From Neosynechococcus sphagnicola sy1 (GTDB lineage Bacteria > Cyanobacteriota > Cyanobacteriia > Neosynechococcales > Neosynechococcaceae), in contig NZ_JJML01000017.1 in assembly GCF_000775285.1 (NCBI RefSeq), positions 1 to 64,000 on the forward strand: a stretch of 64,000 nucleotides of DNA, in the 5' to 3' direction. Numbering within the stretch: position 1 is the first letter of the stretch; the number at the start of each line of letters is the position of its first letter. Below, in pieces: positions 55,360 to 64,000 of this stretch. Both the position numbers and the translations under genes were made by a program. Below the pieces are notes generated by a model. It was not told where the DNA came from, did no database searches, and saw nothing but the letters and a program-made list of their open reading frames with translations.

Positions 55360-58300
55360 TCAAGGCTCCGGTGGATAGGGGCGCAACACCTGCTGAAGGT
55401 ATTGACCAGTATGGGAGTGGGGATTGGTTGCCACCTGTTCTGGGGTGCCTACTGCCACGAGTTCCCCGCCGAGATCGCCCCCCTCGGGTCCCAAATCAAT
55501 AATCCAGTCAGCACAGCGGATGACATCAAGATTATGCTCAATCACGAGGACAGAATTGCCCTTATCCACTAACCGCTGCACCACATCCAATAGCTTGTGG
55601 ACATCATAAAAGGACAATCCTGTAGTGGGTTCATCAATTAAGTAGAGCGTCTTACCTGTAGCTCGCCGCGACAGTTCCGTAGCCAACTTTACCCGTTGAG
55701 CTTCTCCCCCCGAGAGGGTGGGGGCGGTCTGCCCTAGCTGAATATATCCCAGACCCACATCTACCAGCGTTTGCAGGCGATTGGCAGCCTGGAGGATATT
55801 TTCAAACAACGTCAGGCTTTCTTCCACCGTCATACTGAGGACATCGGCAATGGATTTCTCTTTAAATTTCACCTGGAGGGTTTCTCGGTTATACCGGGCT
55901 CCCTTACAGACTTCGCACTGGACATAGACATCTGGCAAGAAGTTCATTTCAATGACATTCACCCCCTGCCCACCACAGGCTTCACAGCGTCCCCCTTTGA
56001 CATTGAAGGAGAACTGACCGGGTTTATAGCCTCGGGCTTTAGCCTCGATGGTTTGGGCGAAAACATCGCGAATGATGTCAAACACTCCGGTGTAAGTTGC
56101 TGGATTAGAGCGGGGAGTGCGCCCGATGGGGGATTGATCGATGACGATCGCCTTGTCGAGGGCATTTAAGCCTTCGATGGCATCCAGATGCTTCGGGAAG
56201 GGGACTTTTTGACCAAAATGGTGTTGCAGAGAGGGGTAAAGCAGTTCATTAATCAGGGTAGATTTTCCTGAACCAGAGACCCCTGTGATGCAGACCAGCT
56301 TCCCCAGAGGAATGTCAACATCGAGATGCTGGAGATTATTGCGATAGGCAGTTTTTCAGGCGTAAAGCACGGCCATTGCCCTCCCGTCGCTGGGCAGGGG
56401 TGATAATCCGCCGTCGGCCCGACAAATAGGCACCGGTGAGGGAGTCTGGTGCTGACAACACTGCCGCCAGTCCCCCCTGGGCAACAATGCGACCACCGTG
56501 AACCCCCGCACCGGGGCCAATATCTACGAGATAATCGGCGGCCCGAATCGTTTCCTCGTCGTGTTCCACCACAATCAGGGTATTGCCCAAATCCCTTAAG
56601 CGGGTGAGGGTTCGGAGTAAGCGTCCGTTATCTCGCTGGTGCAGCCCAATGCTGGGCTCATCCAGAACATAGAGCACCCCGGTCAGTCCGGCTCCAATTT
56701 GAGTCGCCAAGCGAATCCGTTGGGCTTCTCCGCCGGAGAGGGTCATGGCGGTGCGATTCAGGGTGAGGTAGTCCAGTCCCACATCCAGGAGGAATTGCAA
56801 TCTGGCCTTGATTTCCCGCAGTACCAGATCCCCAATCTGCGCCTGCCGACTGGTGAGTTGAACGTTGTGAACCCGGTGCAGGCACTCGCGAATCGGGACA
56901 CTGGTGAGATCGAGCATGTTGTACTGTCCCAAGCGCACCGCCAGGGCTTCTGGTTTCAGGCGTTTACCCTCACAGACTTCGCAGGTTTGATCAACCAGGT
57001 ACTGCTCTAGCCTTTGCTTGTAAGCCTCGGAGTTGGCTTCATTGTACTGACGCTGCAAAATCGGAATCGCCCCTTCATACCGGCGGTTATAGCCCTTCCC
57101 CTCGCGATAGCGAGAATCAACATCAATCCAGATTTCTTCCTCGGTGCCGTACAGCAGTAGCCGTTGTTGCTGGGGAGTCAAGTGTTTCCAAGGGGTCTGA
57201 AGATCAAATTTATAGGCCTTGCCCACACTGTAGAGCAGCGAAAAATAGTAGGAATTATCTTTGTCTGACCAGGGGGCGATCGCGGCGTAGACGGGCAAAT
57301 CTTGATTAGGGACAACCAGTTCCGGAGAGAACGCCCGCAGGCTTCCCAACCCATGGCAGTGGGGACAGGCTCCGTAGGGGGAGTTGAAGGAAAACAACCG
57401 GGGGGATAACTCCTCCATCACCGCCCCATGCTCCGGGCAGGCAAAGTTCTCTGAGAACACGAGGTCAAGGGGGGGAGAGACGGGGGCAGCCAGATAGGCA
57501 ATCTCGGCGGTTTCAGCCACTTTGGGCAGGGTCATGAGCGGCTCTCCGGGATTGATCATAGCCTTGGGTATCTCCTGGGGCAGGATGCTAATCACCGCCA
57601 CGCCCCCTGAATGGCGGAGACAGGTGGTGAGGGAATCCACCAAGCGCTCTTCCATCAGGGGCTTCTTCACCAGCCGATCGACCACAATCTCAATGGTATG
57701 CAGCTGGTTTTTATCCAGTTCAATGGCATCACTTAATTCCCGGACTTCGCCATTAATACGAATCCGCACAAATCCTTCAGCAGCTAAACTGGAGAGCAAT
57801 TTACGGTGGGTGCCCCTTTTTACCCCGGACAACGGGAGCCAGAATTTGAAACCGGGTGCCCTCAGGCAATTCCAGAATGCGATCGCACATTTGATCAATG
57901 GCTTGGGGAGCAATGGAGCGATCGCAGTGGGGACAGTGGGGTTCTCCAGCACGGCCAAACAACAACCGCAGATAGTCATAGATCTCCGTCACCGTCCCAA
58001 CAGTGGAGCGGGGATTGTGGGAGGTGGATTTCTGATCAATCGAGATCGCCGGACTCAAGCCTTCAATGGCATCCACATCCGGTTTATCCACCTGGCCTAA
58101 AAATTGGCGGGCATAGGCACTCAAGGACTCGACGTAGCGGCGCTGCCCCTCGGCAAAGATAGTGTCAAAGGCCAGGGATGATTTGCCCGACCCTGAAACG
58201 CCGGTAAACACAATTAGGCGATCGCGGGGCAGTTCCAGATCGATATTTTTCAGATTATGCTGCCGTGCCCCCCGCACGCGAATAGACTGCTCCGCTTTAA

Positions 58301-58403
58301 GGGTGAGGCGATGGGACTCATCCAGGGGGAGATGATGGCTCACCCCGGAAGCTTGGGAGCTTGGGAGTTCCTGACTGGTTGTTGTGTCAGCGGGGTTGGA
58401 CAT
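55360..58403 (-). pseudogene. uvrA: Excinuclease ABC subunit A, two frameshifts
   Basis: Three successive frames give one full UvrA. The first (from [11 protein letters not shown]) has [22 protein letters not shown] and [15 protein letters not shown]. The second has the zinc-binding [30 protein letters not shown] and a Walker B. The third has [31 protein letters not shown] and [11 protein letters not shown]. Breaks are +1 near a C4 run at 57813-57816 and at GTTTTTCAG near 56352. UvrA finds DNA damage and loads UvrB. Repaired length is about 1014 residues. An essential repair gene with two +1 breaks suggests sequence error. Confidence 0.92.
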
Positions 58404-58502
58404 AGGGCAGGGCAAGACATGGTTCTTAACAATCTTATCGCTAGGATTCCGATTGCAGAGACAACGTCGTGACTCTCCCACTGAAGATCCAGAACCCAAT
58501 TG

Positions 58503-59502
58503 TCATTCTTCAATCGCCGTTTCCCAAGTTTTAGCTGCCCACCCAGGACGGATGCGATCGCAGATCAACTTAGGTGCATTGGGTGTTGTTAGTATCATTT
58601 CTTCAATGTTATGGTGCATGGTTTTGCAAATTGCATCCAGCCGCAAATCATTGTCATCATGACCGAACGGGTTCTCAATTTCGAGGCCGATTTCTTCAAC
58701 GCCAAACAACATAAAGCTGACTAAAAAGACCAGTGGCCCCGTCAACAACTCTAGTTCGTGCACAATCCCTAAGGGCATCAAAAAGCAGTAAATCAGCAAC
58801 AACTGTTTCAGATGAATGTTATAGGCTAGGGGCATGGGTGTTCTCAAGATCCGTTCACAGACCCCCAGGGTATCCACCATCCTGCCTAGAAGCGAGTTGA
58901 GTTGAGTGGATTGGTAAATGTAGACTCGTCCAGTTTGATACTGCTGCTGGAGATAATCCTCAATCCAGACTGCAATGCGGAGCGGTGGGCAGGCTGATGC
59001 TTGCAGTTGCAAAAAATGTTCAGGGGGCACCAGTGCCTCCACTTCAGCATCGACCGCTTCATGGCGCAAATGTAGCTTCATCGCAACGGAAAACGCGACC
59101 AATAACCTTAGATTCAGGGCTTTTTTTTTCATGATCTCCTTCCTCCTGTTCCTCAACGAACACCCAAATTTGGCGAGCCAGATTTCGTACCGTGTTAATC
59201 AGGTCACCCCAGGCTTTGCGACCCTCCCAAAATCGTTCGTAGGCGGTGTTGGTGCGAAAGACAAGGAGTAAGCCCAGAACCACGCTGGGAACGACATTCC
59301 CTAGAGCGGGTATCTCAATCTGGATTCCCCCGATATGAACAATTGAGATCAGAATCCCCAATACACCACAAAGCAACGCTCGGGGGAAAACAGCCGGAAG
59401 GATTGATCCCCTCATTTGGATTGCTAGCTGGAGCCACTGGAAGGTTTTCATCGATATCATGGGCTGGGGTTTCGCTGGACTCTCGTTGACTACGGTAGGC
59501 AA
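58503..59502 (-). pseudogene. Bestrophin-family (UPF0187) channel, one frameshift
   Basis: The first frame (59502 down) has ALLCGVLGILISIVHI and VVLGLLLVFRTNTAYERFWEGRKAWGDL, the bestrophin signature. A T9 run at 59121-59129 breaks it. The second frame continues with PLAYNIHLKQLLLIYCFLMPLG, then LVFLVSFMLFGVEEIGLEIENPFGHDDNDL. Repaired, about 333 residues with four membrane segments. Bestrophin-like proteins conduct anions; plant and algal members act at thylakoids. The natural run length was probably 8. Confidence 0.88.
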
Positions 59503-59550
59503 AACTCAAGACAAAAATCAAGTGCAGCTTCAGTCCCCCTGAAGTGGTTT

Positions 59551-61179
59551 ATGATCTGGGGTTGGTGTTCTGCTTATTTGGGGATGCGCTCTGTGAAGAT
59601 CCTTCCAGCCCATTGGCCGTCTCTTCGGTCTCTCTTCTGGACTGGGCCTGTGTTGTTGGTCATGGGCTTATCTGCTGGCTTTGTCTCTGGTACCTGGGGG
59701 CCTATCGTCCTAGGTCTACTGACACCTGGGATGTTTATCTGTAGCCTATGGCTCTGGTTCCAGGTGACGGGGCAGCGCTTTTGGAGCCAACGTTCTACCC
59801 AGGTGGGGGGCAATGCCCTGGTGGCAACCTTGGCAGTTTTAGTGATTCTGGGTTTGGTCAACTTTCTAGGGGTTCGGTACGACACTCGCATTGACTTGAC
59901 CGAAAAGCAATTGTTCACCCTCTCTCCCCAATCACAACAGGTTGTCAAAGAGCTGAAGCAACCCGTAAAAGTCTGGGTGTTTAGTGGGCAATTGACATCC
60001 CCCGATCGATCACTGTTAGAAAACTTTCATCGTCAGAACCCGACACAATTTAGCTTTGAAGTCGTTGATCCTCAAGCTCAACCGGCTCTGGTGCAGAAGT
60101 TTGATGTCAAAGAATTCGGTGACGTGTTTTTGGAATCGGGCAAGCGGCGGCAGTTTTTGCAGTCCGTGCGGGAAAATCGTCTGTCTGAGTCCAAACTGGT
60201 CAATGCTCTGGCACAACTGAATAATGGTCGTCAGACCCAGGTCTATTTCCTCCAAGGTCATGGCGAGCATTCCCTTGAATCGGGGCAAGGTGCGTTCTCA
60301 GCGGCAGTCAAAGCCCTAGAAGCCAAAAGTATTCTCAGTAAACCGCTGAATTTGGCCGTCACGGGCAAGGTTCCAGGGGATGCCTCGGTGGTAGTGGTCG
60401 CTGGCCCCCAGCAAACGTTATTAGAGGGGGAAGCCAAAGCTCTGGAAGCCTATCTGAAGCAGGGGGGAAATTTACTGTTGTTAATTGACCCCAATACCAA
60501 TCCAGGCTTAGAGACCCTGCTCAAAAGCTGGGGAGTAACCTTAGACAATGCCATTGCCATTGATGCCTCGGGGAGGGGGCAGTTGGTGGGGTTGAATCCA
60601 GCGGCTCCCCTGGTGACCCATTATGGAGATAGCCCGATTACCCGCGATTTTGGCAATAACACCTCGTTTTATCCCCTGGCAAGACCCCTGGAAATCACCC
60701 CCGTTGATGGCGTCAAATCCACTCCTCTATTGCTGACGAATGAGCAGAGTTGGGCAGAAACGGATCTCCAAAGTCAGGACTTGAAATTTGATGCCAATGC
60801 CGATCGCCGGGGGCCTTTGATCTTGGGGGTGGCCCTCAGTCGTCCGGCAACTTCCTCTTCCTCCCCCAGTCCAGCAGCAAAACCAGGGGCGACCCCCAGT
60901 CCCCAGAAACCCGAGTCCCGCTTGGTGGTAATTGGCAATTCACAATTTGCCATGGATGGGCTGTTTGATCGAGTTTTAAATGGAGATGTGTTTTTGAACT
61001 CGGTAACCTGGCTAGGTCAACAGCACGACAGTATCCTTTCAATTCGACCCAAAGAGGATGCCAATCGACGACTGACGATTACTACCGAACAGGGACGCCT
61101 ATTGAGTTTACTGGCCCTGGGGGTGCTGCCCCTGCTAGCCTTTGGGACGGCAACGTTTCTGTGGTGGCAACGCCGTTAG
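59551..61179 (+). CDS. GldG-family ABC transport-associated protein
   Basis: A 542-residue protein: an N-terminal region with membrane helices (about residues 30-75 and ALVATLAVLVILGLVNFLGV), then a large soluble domain typical of GldG/IFT52-like proteins (RYDTRIDLTEKQLFTLSPQS, then VKVWVFSGQ, then YLKQGGNLLLLIDP). A C-terminal helix is LSLLALGVLPLLAFGTATFLWW. Such proteins accompany an ABC ATPase and permease, coded elsewhere. The next gene (DUF4340) is 34 bp downstream. Confidence 0.88.
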   Translation: MIWGWCSAYLGMRSVKILPAHWPSLRSLFWTGPVLLVMGLSAGFVSGTWGPIVLGLLTPGMFICSLWLWFQVTGQRFWSQRSTQVGGNALVATLAVLVILGLVNFLGVRYDTRIDLTEKQLFTLSPQSQQVVKELKQPVKVWVFSGQLTSPDRSLLENFHRQNPTQFSFEVVDPQAQPALVQKFDVKEFGDVFLESGKRRQFLQSVRENRLSESKLVNALAQLNNGRQTQVYFLQGHGEHSLESGQGAFSAAVKALEAKSILSKPLNLAVTGKVPGDASVVVVAGPQQTLLEGEAKALEAYLKQGGNLLLLIDPNTNPGLETLLKSWGVTLDNAIAIDASGRGQLVGLNPAAPLVTHYGDSPITRDFGNNTSFYPLARPLEITPVDGVKSTPLLLTNEQSWAETDLQSQDLKFDANADRRGPLILGVALSRPATSSSSPSPAAKPGATPSPQKPESRLVVIGNSQFAMDGLFDRVLNGDVFLNSVTWLGQQHDSILSIRPKEDANRRLTITTEQGRLLSLLALGVLPLLAFGTATFLWWQRR

Positions 61180-61213
61180 GGGTTCTTGTCTGTGTTCATA
61201 GGGAGCGATCGCG

Positions 61214-61828
61214 ATGAAATTGCAACCACTGACCTTGACTTTACTGTTCCTGGCCTTGCTATTAGGAGGGGTAGTCTACGTTTTTGAGATTCAGGGGGCT
61301 CCCCAGCGGCAAGCGACCCAGGCGCAATCGCAGCAGTTATTTACTTTTAAAGCTGAAGCGGTAGCCGGAATTACCCTCACAACCTCCCAGCAAACCCTTG
61401 TCTTCCAGCGAGGGATTTCATCCCCGCCATCCCCCACCGCCGCTGCATCTGCGTGGACTGTAGCGCTTCAGGGAGCCACGGCCAAAGCTCAGACCCCTGC
61501 CAATCAGACCTTGGTCACGGAGTTTTTAAACCTGCTGGCAACGGGGCAACGCGGCACCTTTGCCAGCAATTCCACCCAAAACACCCTCATGGTGGAGAAG
61601 GCCAGATCGCTGGAATTTGGTTTTCAGCCACCTCTGGGGACGATTCAGGTGCATCTGCAAAACCAGACAACTCACATCCTGGTGTTGGGGAAGCCCAACT
61701 TCAACCGCACCTTTGTATATGCTCAGATTGACCCACCCACCCCACCCACCCCGGAGATCACCCTGGGGTTAGTTCCCATGGAATTGACAGGGTTCCTCCA
61801 GCGCCCCCTAGCTGAGTGGCAACAGTAA
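61214..61828 (+). CDS. DUF4340 domain protein
   Basis: A 204-residue protein with an N-terminal signal anchor (LTLTLLFLALLLGGVVYVFEI) and a periplasmic beta-rich domain (LFTFKAEAVAGITLTTSQQTLVF, then LVTEFLNLLATG, then HILVLGKPNFNRTFVYAQID). DUF4340 proteins follow GldG-type genes regularly. A run of PTPPTP comes from a CCCACC repeat. Function is unknown; it probably works with the GldG-like protein. Confidence 0.85.
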   Translation: MKLQPLTLTLLFLALLLGGVVYVFEIQGAPQRQATQAQSQQLFTFKAEAVAGITLTTSQQTLVFQRGISSPPSPTAAASAWTVALQGATAKAQTPANQTLVTEFLNLLATGQRGTFASNSTQNTLMVEKARSLEFGFQPPLGTIQVHLQNQTTHILVLGKPNFNRTFVYAQIDPPTPPTPEITLGLVPMELTGFLQRPLAEWQQ

Positions 61829-61870
61829 GGACATGGGGAGCAGCGGCGAGGGGGGTTCAGATGACCCAGA

Positions 61871-63395
61871 CTACATCGTTCCCAGGGGCAGATAGATGGT
61901 GAGAACTTCGCCCCGTTGGGGACGTTGCCGAACAATCAATTTGCCCCCCAAAGCCTGAAAAACGGTTCTTGGTAACCGCGAGGTTCAAACTGAGATTGCC
62001 AGTTTCGGGTTGAAACATCAGCAATTGCCCAATGGAACGGAGTGTTGGTTGGGCTGGCGTTGTCTCAGCAGCTGCGTTGGAACTATCCTGATGGGCCTGA
62101 AGTTTCAGCTTCAATTGACTCCCTGCCAGCGTGATTTGAATTTGGATGTGGTGACCCGTCGGTAGATTGCGCGTGAAGCGTTCAATTAAACCCGTCAATG
62201 CCTGATCCAGGATGGCTGGGTGGCTGACAATGGTCGGCATCTGATGGGGCAGATGGACCTCTAAGGTGAGATTGCGGCGGCTAGCTTGTTGCTGCCAGCG
62301 AGGAATGCTCTGCTGCAATAGTTCACCGACCGAAGTGGGAGACAGGGGCATGGTGGCAGATCGGGCGGGAGCCGTTTCTAATTCCACAACTTGAAAGATC
62401 AGATTAAATCGATCAATTTGCTCCGTACATTCGCGATCAATCCCCTCCAATTGTCGAATGACTGCGGCAGGTAACCCCGAACGCTTGAGGATCAGACGGG
62501 TAAGGGTACGAATGGTTGTTAGAGGGGTGCGCACCTCATGGGTGATCGCTTGTAATAACTCAATATCCGGGCTGAGGGTGGGGGCGCAGAAACTCTTTGG
62601 CACCGGGTGTTCCCCTGCGGCTAGCTTCCACCGAGTCGCTCCCCGTCGGAGTCGCCGCAGTCGAACCACGGGGGGAGGTGGTACATATCTCAGCAACAGC
62701 TGGCTAAAATGCATCACCGTTTCATAGGGAGGTACCACGGGCGCAAATTGCTCAACCAGCTGCTCTAATTCATTGATCATGGCGGGAAGGTTGAGTCGCT
62801 GGCGCAAAATCTGCCAACCCTGGAAGATCACCTCTGGATGAAAGGAGAAGCGAAATGCGATCTCATCTGCCAGATCAACCCCACACGCCATAACCAGGCT
62901 CCAGTGAGCCGTCAACACTAGGCAAAATTTTTCGGCTGCCAAGGGATCCTGGCTCTGGAGGGAGAGGGAATACATGGGAACATGCCCCAAGGACAGTGGA
63001 TGGGATTCTTTGACGGGTGGTAACTGGAAGGTTGACCGACCCCTGCCATGTCCGGGTGCCAAGGTGAAGTTACAGGTTTGCAATCGCGTCATCAGCTGGG
63101 GATGACTCAAAACTGGGAGCGGCCCTGCCACTACCAGACCTTGAATGAGTGACTGGGAGGGTACCGATTGGTTGTTGGGGAATAGGGTTTGCAAGAGGAG
63201 AAATTCTAGCGCCGCGATCGCTCCACGCCATTCTCCTTCGGCTTTGTCTTGTTGCTGAGCGATCGCGGTTGTTGGGCTAGCCACCGATAAAAGGCTGACC
63301 TCGGGTGTCTGGTTCCGGGCTAGTAATTCACTTAAGGTCGTCAGTGTCCCTTGCGATTCCAAGACTATCTCCCTCTGGCATTTGTGATGCCTCAC
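61871..63395 (-). pseudogene. Divergent sensor histidine kinase, one frameshift near the end
   Basis: About 508 residues after repair. A long N-terminal sensor part (residues 1-285, no membrane segment) precedes AITHEVRTPLTTIRTLTRLILKRSG, the H-box. The ATPase part is degenerate: DQALTGLIERFTRNLP where NLL.NA is usual, and no D-x-G-x-G is visible. At GTTTTTCAG (61958-61962) the frame breaks; the other frame reads QALGGKLIVRQRPQRGEV to a stop at 61871. The start could be an internal TTG (LESQGTLTT). Confidence 0.8.
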
Positions 63396-63661
63396 CCCGG
63401 CCTTCTCTGACCCAATTATTACTGGATTTGTCCTTAGCTTACTGGAGCTTAGAGCCTGAGGGTAGGCGGAAACCGAACGTAGCAGGTGACGATCCCATCC
63501 CTTTGATCAAAGTGCCGCTGCCAGCCAGCACCGAAGATTGGGATCAGGTCAATTTTGGCATTGCCCGTTTCTGAGAAGCACCCCCTATTGCGTGCCTATT
63601 CAGCGCACAATAAATGGTGGCAGAGATTTGTTGCAACCGTTGCATCTACTGAGAGTCGATC
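63396..63661. other. Gap before tldD with a possible short reading frame
   Basis: A plus-strand frame ending at 63574 contains SLAYWSLEPEGRRKPNVAGD and DWDQVNFGIARF, which look protein-like, but the 5' part overlaps the kinase gene and no convincing start or ribosome site is present. It may be a small gene or a remnant. Confidence 0.3.
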
Positions 63662-64000
63662 ATGTCCATGCCCCTTCACGATATGAACAATTTGCTAGCC
63701 GATCTGATTAGTCGTTATCGGTCTCAGGTTGATTACCTAGCAATTCGCCTCGAAGCAGCCCAGACGACGGACATTTTGCTCCGAGGTCATAAGATCGAAA
63801 CCCTGAGTGAGGCCATTTCCTTGGGGGGGCAAGTGCGGGCTTGCCATCGCGGGGGATGGGGATTTACCAGCTTTAATCGCTTTTCTGATATCGCTGAACG
63901 TATTGAAGAAGTCATCAGTGCCGCCCGCATCGTGGGCGATGACGAAACCCTGTTAGCTCCCGTGACACCCATCCAGGATACTTGTGTACTCCCCCTGACG
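63662..64000 (+). CDS. tldD: TldD/PmbA-family metalloprotease, N-terminal part
   Basis: An open frame of 113 codons running off the window. It begins MSMPLHDMNNLLADLISRYR, then YLAIRLEAAQTTDILLRGHK, then GGQVRACHRGGWGFTSFNRF and RIEEVISAARIVGDDE, the N-terminal domain of TldD. With TldE/PmbA it forms a zinc peptidase acting on unfolded or ribosomal peptides. The HExxxH site lies outside the window. An alternative start is the second Met. Confidence 0.88.
   Translation, partial: MSMPLHDMNNLLADLISRYRSQVDYLAIRLEAAQTTDILLRGHKIETLSEAISLGGQVRACHRGGWGFTSFNRFSDIAERIEEVISAARIVGDDETLLAPVTPIQDTCVLPLT

Overview
The window is chromosomal DNA of a cyanobacterium, probably a filamentous or unicellular Synechococcales-type lineage; the species cannot be named from sequence alone. 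Evidence: HIP1 octamers (GCGATCGC) and their cores are scattered through genes and gaps, and there are cyanobacterial marker genes (pcyA, ntcA, the plant/cyanobacterial type chorismate lyase, DUF3084 and DUF3146-like proteins, a DevA-type ATPase).

Layout. (1) 1-16712 is a type III-B CRISPR-Cas locus, all on the minus strand: cas10/cmr2, cmr3, an antitoxin/VapC pair, cmr4, cmr5, a cmr6-cmr1 fusion, a DUF433/DUF5615 toxin-antitoxin pair, a Uma2-family gene, two CARF-HEPN ribonucleases, two small membrane proteins, cas1, cas2, leader and array. The array runs off the left edge of the window. It is interrupted by 777 bp of foreign-looking DNA that sits exactly between two repeats and carries the tail end of a tape-measure-like gene. 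No cas6 is present and the usual catalytic Asp of Cmr4 appears to be missing, whereas the Cas10 GGDD motif and both HEPN motifs are intact. The locus therefore looks built around cyclic-oligoadenylate signalling. (2) 16713-46072 is core genome: a small MITE, a broken class I aldolase, devA, pcyA, pth, a MarR-HlyD-MFS efflux operon, a CHAT-TPR protein, ntcA, a PBP4-type peptidase, a PRC-barrel protein, smc, a DHH phosphoesterase, purF, chorismate lyase, an alkyltransferase-like protein, tRNA-Gly, a glycosyltransferase, a secreted lectin, a methyltransferase and a HAD hydrolase. (3) 46134-55168 is a 9-kb integrative element in the 3' end of tRNA-Ala(CGC). It has a 17-bp att duplication, putative integrase arm-type sites at both ends, a P4-like integrase, an AlpA-type regulator, a primase/ATPase replication protein, an iteron-like repeat cluster and a second cluster of GTTACC operators, but no visible capsid or conjugation genes. 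(4) 55169-64000 is core genome again: uvrA, a bestrophin-like channel, a GldG/DUF4340 pair, a divergent histidine kinase and the start of tldD.

At least nine otherwise well-conserved genes are split by single-base indels, nearly all +1 insertions in or beside homopolymers. Several share the context CTGAAAAAC. This points to systematic sequence errors more than to mass gene decay, so 'pseudogene' calls below should be read as 'frameshifted in this sequence'.
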